From Tolypothrix campylonemoides VB511288 (lineage in GTDB: Bacteria > Cyanobacteriota > Cyanobacteriia > Cyanobacteriales > Nostocaceae): a DNA stretch of 40,088 bases. The notes under the pieces are model-generated. The model searched no databases, was not told the DNA's origin, and was given only the letters and a program-made list of their open reading frames with translations. The translations under genes and the position numbers were made by a program. Positions 33,050 through 40,088 of this stretch are shown here, piece by piece. The DNA lies in the NCBI GenBank assembly GCA_000828075.3, contig JXCB02000058.1, forward strand, positions 103,628 through 143,715. The letters run 5' to 3'. Every line of letters begins with the position of its first letter. Positions within the stretch are counted from its first letter, which is position 1.

Positions 33050-34402
33050 ATGTACCTAACCCAGAAAAACCAAGTACGAGAACTGAATAAGTCCGAATTC
33101 TTGGCTCTCAGGGAGTTGTGCCGACTGAGTAAGAATCTCTACAACGTAGGGCTTTACACGGTTCGGCAATACTTTTTTCAGGAACGCAAACACCTGCGCT
33201 ACGAGTCCAACTACCATCAATGCAAAGCGTCGGAGAACTATCAGTTGCTCAATACTGACATTGCTCAACAGACATTGAAGGTAGTAGACCGGACATTCAA
33301 AAGCTTCTATGGGTTGATTAGTGCAGTGAAAGAGGGAAGCTACCAACAACGGGTTAAACTTCCTCACTACCTGCCCAAAGACGGTTACTTCCTGCTGATA
33401 ATCCCTTGTGGTTGGGCTACTCGCAGAGACAAGACAAAAGCGCCGAGACTGGTCATCAAAGATGGCAAGTTTCGCATTCCAATGTCCAATCAGTTCAAGA
33501 AGCAATTCGGGGAAGTCTGGATTAATTTCCCAGACCGAGTTGACTACGAATCCCTCAAAGAGATTCGCATTCACCCCAAATACAATGCTCGATACTTCGA
33601 GGTGGAGTTTATCAGTGAAGTCAAACCCGAACCCGTAGAAGTTAATCCCAGTAGTGCAATTAGTATTGACTTGGGAGTTGATAACCTTGCTGCTTGTGTT
33701 GACACCAATGGGGCATCCTTCCTTGTGGATGGCAAACCAATTAAATCGATTAACCAAGGGTTCAACAAGCGCAATGCACGCTTGCAGTCTATCAAGGACA
33801 AGCAAGGAATTAAGGGTTTTACCAACCAACAGGTAAAGCTGGTGGCTAAGCGTAACAATCAGGTGAGGGATTACCTGAACAAGACGGCACGTAAGATCGC
33901 GAACCACTGCATCGACAACCAAATTGCACAGATGATTGTTGGTTACAATCCTGGAATCAAACAGGAAATCAACATTGGTAAGTGCAATAACCAGAACTTT
34001 GTCCAAATCCCGTTTCACAGTTTGCGCTCTAAGTTGAAAGCGCTGTGCGAGCGATACGGATTGATTTACACCGAACAGGAAGAGTCGTACACCAGTAAGG
34101 CTAGTGCCGTTGATGGTGACGAAATCCCTGTTTACAATGCCGACAATCCTAAGACCTACCAGTTCTCTGGCAAGCGCATTAAGCGGGGATTGTATCGGAC
34201 TGCACATGGACATCTGGTTAACGCAGATCTAAATGGTTCGCTAAATATCGGAAGGAAAAGTAAGCACAATGGCTTTGCCGGAGTGTCTAGGGGGTCATTG
34301 ACTGCCCCAAGAAGGATTAATCTTCTCAAACTAGAGAGAAATGTGGAGCAACGTAGTTTTAACCCGTTGCGGAACATCCTCTTAGAATCCCCTGCGCTTT
34401 AG
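33050..34402 (+). CDS. tnpB: TnpB RNA-guided nuclease, zinc-finger-less
   Basis: A 450-residue TnpB, ancestor-type relative of Cas12, that uses an omega RNA from its own 3' end to cut DNA. The RuvC residues are D207 (SIDLGVDNL), E345 (QEESYTSKAS) and D393 (NADLNGSLNI), all present. Between E345 and D393 there is no cysteine, so the usual four-Cys zinc finger is absent; the segment (DEIPVYN...FSGKRIKRGLYRT) is of the form seen in many cyanobacterial TnpBs. I use the ATG at 33050 after a TATAAT box rather than the longer frame from 32963. It is probably active. Confidence 0.9.
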   Translation: MYLTQKNQVRELNKSEFLALRELCRLSKNLYNVGLYTVRQYFFQERKHLRYESNYHQCKASENYQLLNTDIAQQTLKVVDRTFKSFYGLISAVKEGSYQQRVKLPHYLPKDGYFLLIIPCGWATRRDKTKAPRLVIKDGKFRIPMSNQFKKQFGEVWINFPDRVDYESLKEIRIHPKYNARYFEVEFISEVKPEPVEVNPSSAISIDLGVDNLAACVDTNGASFLVDGKPIKSINQGFNKRNARLQSIKDKQGIKGFTNQQVKLVAKRNNQVRDYLNKTARKIANHCIDNQIAQMIVGYNPGIKQEINIGKCNNQNFVQIPFHSLRSKLKALCERYGLIYTEQEESYTSKASAVDGDEIPVYNADNPKTYQFSGKRIKRGLYRTAHGHLVNADLNGSLNIGRKSKHNGFAGVSRGSLTAPRRINLLKLERNVEQRSFNPLRNILLESPAL

Positions 34403-34417
34403 CCAGGGGAGGGTCAA
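34300..34417 (+). ncRNA. Putative omega RNA 3' part of the TnpB element
   Basis: By analogy with characterised TnpB systems the omega RNA overlaps the tnpB 3' end and finishes at the element's right end, with the guide read from the adjoining DNA. The hairpin at 34389-34409 fits the last stem. The guide would then come from the 3' end of the Gp157-family gene. The 5' limit given here is arbitrary. Confidence 0.4.
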
Positions 34418-35013
34418 TTCTTACTCCGTTGTGACTTAGACTGTTTCATGTGTCGGAAGCGGACGTGCTTAGGAGTGACTATCTCTGCGATCGCACTCAC
34501 GTCCTCGCCGCGTTTGTGTGCTGCTAGAATGTCCTTAGCTTTAGCACTGACCTTGACCTCCTGAAATTCCGTTGGTAATTCGTTGGGTTCAACCAGCAGC
34601 ACAACTGAGGGCGGATTGTTCTGGAAGTCAATGCGGCGCTCAACTCCAGCTACCTGCTCACTCAGCACTCCCGCCGAGTGCAACTTAAGGAGATACCCCT
34701 TGATTTGGGCTATCTGGTTGCGACGCCGTTGGATGACCAGAGAATGCAGTTCTACAATCTTTTCTAGCCGCGCCTCCCAGGTTTCCAGGTCTAGCTTGAG
34801 CTGGTCAGTGATGTAGGCGATCGCATCTACTTTGGCTTCTGTTGCTTGCTGCACGTTTAGTTGCTCGTGCAGCAACTCTTGCAACTCTAATTCGTCCTCA
34901 CAGTTGTCAATCTCCTCCCACAGTTGGGCGGCGGTGATTGATAGCACTGCAAGGCTGGCATGGTTGATGTCGGTAGTTGTTATCATTGATACACTTGCTG
35001 AGTAGGCTTCCAT
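34414..35013 (-). CDS. Gp157-family protein
   Basis: A 199-residue protein resembling siphophage Gp157/Sfi-type proteins: helical first 110 residues (LWEEIDNCEDELELQEL, then AYITDQLKLDLETWEARLEKI and a QIAQIKGYLLKLHSAG helix), then a strand-rich end (RIDFQNNPPSVVLL, NELPTEFQEVKVS). In phages these accompany ssDNA-binding and recombination genes. The basic tail ends at a TGA that overlaps the TnpB element's terminal TCAA, so the element probably supplies or replaced the natural end. A second ATG at 34986 may be the real start. Confidence 0.75.
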   Translation of the reverse strand: MEAYSASVSMITTTDINHASLAVLSITAAQLWEEIDNCEDELELQELLHEQLNVQQATEAKVDAIAYITDQLKLDLETWEARLEKIVELHSLVIQRRRNQIAQIKGYLLKLHSAGVLSEQVAGVERRIDFQNNPPSVVLLVEPNELPTEFQEVKVSAKAKDILAAHKRGEDVSAIAEIVTPKHVRFRHMKQSKSQRSKN

Positions 35014-35054
35014 AGCGTTTGGGGCGTTTTGGTTGCAAAAGTTTTGATGATGGT

Positions 35055-35249
35055 TTAGCAGCGGTCAGAATACAGGTAAGCATCGTGGTAATACTGACGT
35101 TCTTGCTCCCAAGCAGCCTCAGCCTCGGCTAGGGCAATAGCTTCGGCTGATTCAGGTCGCTGGATGGCAGCAAGCCATTGTTGTTCCAGCAGGTCGAACC
35201 AACTGGATAATTCAGCTTTTTGGAGCGGGGTAAGTGTGGGATTGCTCAT
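35055..35249 (-). CDS. Small hypothetical protein, 64 aa
   Basis: A 64-residue acidic, helical protein (ALAEAEAAWEQERQYYHDAYLYSD). A good GAGGAAA ribosome binding site precedes the ATG, and the third copy of the UCAC-loop leader hairpin lies 31 nt upstream, so I regard it as real. No family recognised. It would be transcribed into the Gp157 gene. Confidence 0.6.
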   Translation of the reverse strand: MSNPTLTPLQKAELSSWFDLLEQQWLAAIQRPESAEAIALAEAEAAWEQERQYYHDAYLYSDRC

Positions 35250-35279
35250 GATAGGATTTCCTCATACATCACCCCTAAG

Positions 35280-35293
35280 AGCGCGTGAGCGCT
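35280..35293 (-). promoter_or_regulatory. Leader hairpin with UCAC loop (copy 3)
   Basis: AGCGC 35280-35284, loop GTGA (UCAC in the transcript), GCGCT 35289-35293, 31 nt before the start of the 64-aa gene. With copy 2 it shares about 27 bp, including ACATCACC on the gene-proximal side. Confidence 0.55.
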
Positions 35294-35296
35294 TTT

Positions 35297-35400
35297 AGCG
35301 TTACGCTGTTTCCCCTAACGGACGCTTTCGATGTATCGCTTACGCCACTAGGAGTCGTTCCAAAGCTTATGCAACTTCGCTGCTGTTTTCACTAAGCGAT
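35297..35400. repeat. Interspersed palindromic repeat remnant
   Basis: GC-rich pieces (CCCCTAACGGACGC and TATCGCTTACGCC) resemble the scattered palindromic repeats seen at 25430-25560. No gene in it. Confidence 0.4.
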
Positions 35401-35401
35401 A

Positions 35402-35556
35402 TCAAAGGTTTCCTTTGTCGTGAGTAGGTTTATCAATCACAAGCATTCTGGTATTTACATTTGTCCGCCGATCTGATTGGAGGAAGGAGCCTGCTGGGTT
35501 GTCGAACTCCGTTGCTCCCAAACAACGCAACCAAGATGTGACTTGAAGAAGATTCT
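35402..35556 (-). pseudogene. 3' remnant of a gene cut by the Tn7-like element
   Basis: About 50 codons ending at 35402 read like protein (LLQVTSWLRCLGATEFDNPA, then SDRRTNVNTRMLVIDKP), whereas the same frame upstream runs into the transposon's end repeats. I infer that the transposon inserted near 35557 and left this C-terminal fragment. The parent family is not recognised. Confidence 0.5.
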
Positions 35557-35564
35557 GTCCAGGT

Positions 35565-35615
35565 TGTCCAACTTTACCTTCCAAAAATAGATGTCCAACT
35601 TTACCTTCCAAAAAT
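35565..35615. repeat. 24-bp direct repeats, candidate TnsB sites at the transposon end
   Basis: Identical 24-bp units at 35565-35588 and 35592-35615 start TGTCCAACTTTACC and repeat every 27 bp. A partial TGTCC at 35557 may be the terminus. Repeated TnsB-binding sites at both ends define Tn7-like elements. The flanking GATTC may be half of a 5-bp target duplication. Confidence 0.75.
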
Positions 35616-35639
35616 GTTAAAAAAATCACATGAAAAAAA

Positions 35640-36599
35640 CTAAAGGAAAAGTTGACTTGGAGTAATATTAAAACAACGGACAATTTCAGAGAGAAAATCC
35701 AAAGAAATGCCAGGTCTGTAAGCATGATTACAGCGTTGAGGATTAGAAATTAAGTGGGATCTAATCCAAAAGGAAAAAGAAAGGTCTTTTAACCCTTCTT
35801 CATCAAGATGCACGCAACGTTCATGGAGGTACAAATAAACATCCTGAATCTGAGGTCGTTTTGATAAAGAAGGTGTAATCGCAATTAACTCTTGTAAGCA
35901 AGAGATGTTTCGTTGATAGTTTTCCAAATATTCTACCGAGCTAAAATAAGTAGCCAAATTAAGGGGAGGCTTTCTTTGACCTAACCATTCTCCACAATGA
36001 GAACAATAGCCTGGTTGGCAAAAATTTAACATTCTTTGATGGCAATAGGGGCAAGTATTCTCTAATAAAATGCGATGTTGAGGACAAAACTTAACATTTT
36101 CGATTAGCCAGAGTAAAGGAATGTAAATAACTTCTCCTTGCTCTCGCCAGACTTGATAACAATAAGGACACCAAGCACAAGAATGTTTCAAAAGTGGCTC
36201 TACTGAATCAAGGACTTTCAGCCAACTGATTAAAGTTAAAGAGTATAAATATTGACGAGATGTTAACTGTTCTATAGCCGAAACAATGATTGGAGTAATA
36301 GATTGAAATCCATTGAGAACTGATAAATTAGAAGAAGTTGTTTTGTTCGTTAAAAATATCTGTTTAATGGAAGTTTTTTTAGTATCTTTCTGCAATAAAT
36401 ATTCCTCATGTTGAATCAAGGGAACGAGTTCATAAGTATAAAGTTGCCAAGGTCGAAGGCAATGCTGTCGAGCTAATCTTTGCAGATAGCTACTTAAACT
36501 CTCAGTATTAGGAGTTCCTAAACCTATTGGTTGCAGAGGATAAAGGTGGCTTCTTTTAGGTAGATTTTGAATCGTTAAATTCCAAGAATCATAAGGAAT
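35640..36599 (-). CDS. tniQ: TniQ/TnsD-type target selector, no canonical start codon
   Basis: TniQ proteins recruit TnsC and choose the target. The N-terminal signature LPKRSHLYPLQPIGLGTPN and SLSSYLQRLARQH lies at residues 13-48 counted from an ATT at 36599; zinc-type pairs follow (CPYC, CPQH, CPYCHQ, YCSHCG). The first ordinary start in frame is a TTG at 36419, which would delete this conserved part. Between the previous in-frame stop and the signature there is no ATG, GTG or TTG. Translation may start at ATT, or arise by +1 slippage from tnsC at a T6 run (near 36602-36607), or there is an indel. Length 319 residues from the ATT. Confidence 0.75.
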   Translation of the reverse strand: MPYDSWNLTIQNLPKRSHLYPLQPIGLGTPNTESLSSYLQRLARQHCLRPWQLYTYELVPLIQHEEYLLQKDTKKTSIKQIFLTNKTTSSNLSVLNGFQSITPIIVSAIEQLTSRQYLYSLTLISWLKVLDSVEPLLKHSCAWCPYCYQVWREQGEVIYIPLLWLIENVKFCPQHRILLENTCPYCHQRMLNFCQPGYCSHCGEWLGQRKPPLNLATYFSSVEYLENYQRNISCLQELIAITPSLSKRPQIQDVYLYLHERCVHLDEEGLKDLSFSFWIRSHLISNPQRCNHAYRPGISLDFLSEIVRCFNITPSQLFL

Positions 36600-37740
36600 G
36601 AAAAAAGTCTGTTTCTTTCTCCTCCTTTTCTGACTCCTCCTTTTTTAAGGGATAACGGCGAGGAGAAGTTTGTGCAATCTGCTTTTTCGGATTTTTTTGC
36701 TTCTTCTTGCTTTGGCTGTGTTTCTCCTGAGCAGTACCATGAGATAAGGGGATTAGTTTCAAGTCTTTTTGTAGTTTGAGTAAATCCTCTGATGACTCTT
36801 GTAGTTGTTGTTCACCTATTGAAATAGATTTCAGCATTACCAAACATTGACGGACTCCCAAAGCATGACGTTGCAAGTCAGATAAAGTAATAGTCCGAGC
36901 ATTTCTATCACTCTCTAAAACATCATTAAGTGTTACAGAAAGCCAATCTTTAAGAATACCTACACAACCTAAACTCCTCTCATAAAGAAATTCCCAATTA
37001 GATAATAAATCTGGCTGTTGAGGTAAAGGAAGATATTGACTAAAAGTTTGCACCACACTTTTAAACGCTTTAGCCTCTTGCGAATTATCAGCATGATACC
37101 GTTGAAAATGAATGGTTTTACTACGTCGGCATAACTGATCTCCTAAATCAATTAAAGGTAATAAATCATAAGTTCCAGTGGGAATAATCTTCACTTGAGT
37201 TAGATTGGCTAGAGATTTGAGAGTTTCGGGTTGATCTTTTAATTTCCGACCACTAGGTAACATAGCAAGATGATGGGCTTCATCAATATAAAAAGCATCG
37301 GGAGAACGATGAATTAAAGCCGATTCCACTGCACTCCGCCACTTTGAGCAAGATTGCCCATAATTAATCTTTTTTTCGATTAAAGGTTCATTTAGTACTT
37401 TTAACAGACGAATATAAAAATCTTTCCAATCAAACTGACTAAATTCTGGGGCTTTAGCCTCTAAACCAATTACAGGGACTTTACCCTGATTGTGCTTTAA
37501 TTCAGGTAAGGCTTTCTCGGTTAGTTTTTGCTCTAAACGGCGCAGTAAGGTAGTTTTCCCTACTCCGGTTGCTCCTACTACAAAAATTAAGGAAATCCCT
37601 GGTGCTTGATAAACCGATTGCATTACTTCATTAAAAGCCTGAATTAGATGAGGATGAGCCATTGTGTAATTCACAAAAAATGTGACCCTTTCAGATGTAG
37701 AAGCTTGCAATAATTCTTGAGGTAATCGCTGTTGTTGCAT
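36589..37740 (-). CDS. tnsC: TnsC AAA+ transposition regulator
   Basis: A 383-residue AAA+ ATPase of the TnsC/TniB class. GATGVGKT at 56-63 is Walker A and YIDEAHHL at 151-158 Walker B; LIPTGTYDLL-like sensor and the WL(S)VTL region follow. It forms filaments on DNA linking TniQ to TnsB. The C-terminal 60 residues are a K/E-rich tail ending ETDFFHSL. Its end overlaps the apparent 5' part of tniQ, and it starts 3 bp after the TnsAB stop, so the three are one operon. Confidence 0.92.
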   Translation of the reverse strand: MQQQRLPQELLQASTSERVTFFVNYTMAHPHLIQAFNEVMQSVYQAPGISLIFVVGATGVGKTTLLRRLEQKLTEKALPELKHNQGKVPVIGLEAKAPEFSQFDWKDFYIRLLKVLNEPLIEKKINYGQSCSKWRSAVESALIHRSPDAFYIDEAHHLAMLPSGRKLKDQPETLKSLANLTQVKIIPTGTYDLLPLIDLGDQLCRRSKTIHFQRYHADNSQEAKAFKSVVQTFSQYLPLPQQPDLLSNWEFLYERSLGCVGILKDWLSVTLNDVLESDRNARTITLSDLQRHALGVRQCLVMLKSISIGEQQLQESSEDLLKLQKDLKLIPLSHGTAQEKHSQSKKKQKNPKKQIAQTSPRRYPLKKEESEKEEKETDFFHSL

Positions 37741-37743
37741 TCG

Positions 37744-40088
37744 TTAAAATTCTCCGTAAGATTCAAGAGCTTCTTCATTATCAGCATTATTCTGTAAGAC
37801 ATCTGAATGGTCTTCACTCTCAGAAAAATAAGTCGTTTGAAGACTATTTTGAGAAAGTTGTTTTCCTTCAATCAAATTAAGTACCGTTTGATTTTCTAAA
37901 GCTTGCAAGCGTTGTTTGAGCAATTTTTCCTCGACTTGATAAGCTCCTTGTAAATGTTCCATCAATTCAGTATTAGACAAAACCGTTGCTTGACCTTGAT
38001 GTCTCTTGCGTTGGCGTAAGTCAGTGCTAATTACTTGTAGTTCTTTTTCCGTGCGCCCTTGGAGATAGGGATAATGATTCGAGGTACATTCATGCCACAG
38101 CCCTTTCACATAGCAATAGGCAACACTGACATTGAACGGGTCAATTTTGACCTCAACTGCTGTTTTCTCCACTTCTGGATCGCGGAAAGCATGACACCAA
38201 TAATAAATATGGTTCACTTTCACTCCCCTTCCGGGCTGTACGATTCGGGTATCGCCACTGTGAGGTGAAGGTAAGGTTAAAATTAAAAAGGTTTGGTCAT
38301 ATTCCAAACGACGACTTTCTCGAATACCTCCTAATTGAATACCAGTTTCATAAGCTTGAAATGGGGAAAGTCCTAAACTTGAATTAAGTCGATTATCATA
38401 AATTGAATAAGCCCATGTTTCTAATGATTGATAAAGTTCACCAATTGTCCAAACAGCCTGATGAATGGGATTGACGGACTTGGTTACTTGTCTGTTGTTT
38501 TTGAGAATTTGGGTATTTCCTTGTAATTCATGTAACCATAAGGTGTTAGTTGTTCCAAATACTCTTTCCACAGGACTTCCATAACGAGGTTCTCCTGAAG
38601 GGCGATATTTATGATTACATTTGTAATAAGCCAAAAGTTGTTTAAAATAGACGCTGTGAAATTCTTTTCCATTATCGGTAATTATGGTTTGAGGTAATCG
38701 ACCAAACCTTTTGACACAAATCCGAATTACCATTAAACAACTACGATAACTGGGTGGTTCAAAAGAAAGATAGAGCGCTAAAATCCTTTTACTATAACCA
38801 TCTACCAGAAAAGTTGCCCAACAACGACCTAAGCTGATTTGTTCACTGGAAATAGCACTACTAATATTACAAGTTGCTAGGGAAATTAAGGAACTAACTA
38901 GGTTAATATCTAAGCAAGTGTGGTCAATATGAGCATTTTCCCAAGGTAATTCTCCATCTTTAGGCATTCCACTGATTGAGTGAAAGGGCTTAGTTTGTTT
39001 GGCTACTTTTGAGCCTTGGCGGGCTTGGGTGAGTTGATAATTTTTTTGTCGTTTAATCTGCTCGCGAAACGTTTTTTCTGAGGGAGGTTTAAAGGGAGGT
39101 TGTTGTTGACTACAGGCTAATTGAAATTCTCGATAGACTCCACTAACTCGTCTATTTTTGGCAGTAAAGTAATGTTGTTTAATGAATTCTGCCATAAAAT
39201 CTAAGAGTGCTGGTTCTAGTTTTTGATGATGACCTTTATCTAAATGTTTGGGGAGTAAGCCAACGTAACCATGATTTTCTCCATATAGTTTTTGTGCTTG
39301 CTGATATTTTTGACGCCAACGACGAATACTGCGACTGGCTTTGGTAATAGGTAGAGAATTTTCTTCTAAGTATGGTTTAATGGCTTCATAGCGAGCATTA
39401 GCGGTTTCTAAATCTTGAGGACGTGCTTTCAGCAGAAGTTTTTGAACTTTTTCGTAACTCCGAATAGAGGAATCTTCTGTTAGGTCTGATAATCCCTTTT
39501 TTTCATAGAGTTCAGCTTGTTCTCTTGTGAGGAAAATATGAACGCGGTCAGGTTCGGCTAAAGGGGCAGTATTAAAGTTGATAAAGAGCTTTTCCGAGGC
39601 AATTAAACTATTGATTTCATCAGGACTAATTCCATTTATGGCTAATAGTAATTTGCTATAAGTTATTCCGTAAATTTCTTTTACTACAGATAATATTGTT
39701 TGATTAAGGCTCTTGTTTTCTTCTAAATCTTTTGCTTGAAAATAGGGTTCTAACCATTGATAATTTCTCAACCGAATTGTATTTTGTTCCTGATCTGTTC
39801 TGACCCGGTAGTTAAGCCCATATTTTTGGGCATATTCCTCTCCTGGTGGACAAAACCAATTTCCGGTTTCATCTTGGACGTAGCGGTTGGGTTGGTGTTG
39901 TGCTTTTTTGATTAATTCACTAATTGGTTTAAATTCTTCCCATCCAGCCCAGTTTACTTCGATTACGAAAAAATCAGGAGTATGCATTGTACGAACTTGG
40001 CGATCGCTTTTTGAAAAGTAATTTAATTCCAAGGGCGGCGGTTGGTCGTAATATTCTAAAACTTCTCGGTTATGCTCTAATTGGTCAA
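37744..40088 (-). CDS. TnsA-TnsB fusion transposase (5' end outside window)
   Basis: At least 780 residues; the frame is open to the right edge, so the start is not seen. The visible N-terminus (LNYFSKSDRQVRTMHTPDFF, WEEFKP) is a TnsA-type nuclease core: PD in TPDFF and E-x-K in EEFK. The remainder is TnsB, an Rve/DDE transposase with D at 38933-38935 (HIDHT), D at 38674-38676 (TDNGKEF) and E at 38566-38568 (PVERVFG), then a Mu-type C-terminal beta-barrel and a helical tail that contacts TnsC. TnsA cuts the 5' ends and TnsB joins the 3' ends, so the fusion predicts cut-and-paste movement. TnsAB fusions are known in type I-B2 and I-D CASTs and in simple Tn7-like elements. Confidence 0.88.
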   Translation of the reverse strand, partial: DQLEHNREVLEYYDQPPPLELNYFSKSDRQVRTMHTPDFFVIEVNWAGWEEFKPISELIKKAQHQPNRYVQDETGNWFCPPGEEYAQKYGLNYRVRTDQEQNTIRLRNYQWLEPYFQAKDLEENKSLNQTILSVVKEIYGITYSKLLLAINGISPDEINSLIASEKLFINFNTAPLAEPDRVHIFLTREQAELYEKKGLSDLTEDSSIRSYEKVQKLLLKARPQDLETANARYEAIKPYLEENSLPITKASRSIRRWRQKYQQAQKLYGENHGYVGLLPKHLDKGHHQKLEPALLDFMAEFIKQHYFTAKNRRVSGVYREFQLACSQQQPPFKPPSEKTFREQIKRQKNYQLTQARQGSKVAKQTKPFHSISGMPKDGELPWENAHIDHTCLDINLVSSLISLATCNISSAISSEQISLGRCWATFLVDGYSKRILALYLSFEPPSYRSCLMVIRICVKRFGRLPQTIITDNGKEFHSVYFKQLLAYYKCNHKYRPSGEPRYGSPVERVFGTTNTLWLHELQGNTQILKNNRQVTKSVNPIHQAVWTIGELYQSLETWAYSIYDNRLNSSLGLSPFQAYETGIQLGGIRESRRLEYDQTFLILTLPSPHSGDTRIVQPGRGVKVNHIYYWCHAFRDPEVEKTAVEVKIDPFNVSVAYCYVKGLWHECTSNHYPYLQGRTEKELQVISTDLRQRKRHQGQATVLSNTELMEHLQGAYQVEEKLLKQRLQALENQTVLNLIEGKQLSQNSLQTTYFSESEDHSDVLQNNADNEEALESYGEF

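Larger units (their letters stand above)
32941..34417 (+). mobile_element. IS1341-type (IS200/IS605 family) TnpB-only element
   Basis: A tnpB gene without a TnpA transposase. The right end is a hairpin (CCCCTG 34389-34394, CAGGGG 34404-34409) containing the tnpB stop codon and ending in GGGTCAA near 34417. The left side has a hairpin of the same design (CCCTG 32959-32963, CAGGG 32975-32979). The left boundary is uncertain (about 32941-32958). Movement would need a TnpA encoded elsewhere. Confidence 0.65.
35557..40088 (-). mobile_element. Tn7-like transposon (one end plus core genes, continues past the window)
   Basis: The element starts with TGTCC near 35557 and two 24-bp direct repeats, then encodes tniQ, tnsC and a TnsA-TnsB fusion in order toward the right edge. 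The region is visibly more AT-rich than the genes around it, consistent with recent arrival. No cas gene lies between the genes and the end seen here; whether it is CRISPR-associated or uses only TniQ/TnsD targeting depends on sequence beyond the window. Confidence 0.75.

Noticed and set aside
33056-34213. 385-codon minus-strand frame opposite tnpB
   Set aside because: It is antisense to a well-supported TnpB with RuvC residues and has no recognisable motif; a shadow of the real gene.
35565-35615. CRISPR array made from the two 24-bp repeats
   Set aside because: Only two units separated by 3 bp, at a Tn7-like end; these are transposase binding sites. No CRISPR array was seen in the window.
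35402-35725. 107-codon minus-strand frame read as one gene
   Set aside because: Its first half is transposon end repeats (FLEGKVG twice) and only the last 50 codons look like protein, so I annotate a remnant instead.

Overview
The window looks like part of a large plasmid (or integrated plasmid) of a filamentous, probably Nostocales-type cyanobacterium. The evidence is scattered HIP1 octamers (GCGATCGC, e.g. 1801-1808, near 5208 and 6436), 7-bp tandem repeats typical of these genomes (20175-20195, 25287-25321), a cyanobacterial-style IS1341 TnpB, and a gene set dominated by mobilisation, partition and defence. No rRNA, tRNA or housekeeping gene was found.

Layout. (1) 378-2151: MobV relaxase fused to a primase/Toprim-like region, with a frameshift at its end; two strong hairpins upstream (2285-2339) are a candidate oriT. 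(2) 2763-7129: a tightly packed plus-strand operon with an actin-like (ParM/Alp) ATPase, a small candidate adaptor, a ParA/MinD-type ATPase with a 27-residue tandem repeat, a one-TM protein and a two-TM protein with a nuclease-like C-terminus. (3) 7248-18648 (minus): three coupled genes, a membrane-anchored coiled-coil protein of 1382 aa, a 309-aa unknown and a 2113-aa DEAH helicase of the DUF1998 (DruE-like) type; probably a Druantia-related or undescribed anti-phage system. (4) 19126-22980: a SNF2/HepA helicase, its usual partner in degenerate form, and a PD-(D/E)XK nuclease-like gene; a second defence-like cassette. (5) 23231-25260: parA-parB with a 22-bp perfect palindrome plus an extra half site upstream.

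(6) 25670-29338 (minus): the most striking gene. A 1222-aa protein carries the hallmarks of a single-chain two-barrel RNA polymerase of the cellular RdRP/YonO type: DFDGD at 448-452, TRSP about 40 residues before it, candidate barrel-1 lysines K207 and K229, and the family-like motifs IGLIAN and AVDGPK downstream. (7) 29479-31465: small genes including a truncated PIN-domain gene behind a PD-(D/E)XK-like partner. (8) 31580-35249: a protein with an SSB-like acidic tail, a small coiled-coil protein, a TnpB element and a Gp157-family protein. Three genes here share a leader hairpin with an invariant UCAC loop about 30 nt before the start codon. (9) 35557 to the right edge: one end of an AT-rich Tn7-like transposon with 24-bp end repeats, tniQ, tnsC and a TnsA-TnsB fusion running off the window. 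It appears to have interrupted an older gene whose 3' part remains at 35402-35556.

Together the genes give transfer (MobV), two partition systems (actin-type and ParAB), possibly a private transcriptase/primase and ssDNA-binding protein for plasmid maintenance, and at least two defence-like cassettes. No conventional Rep initiator was recognised.
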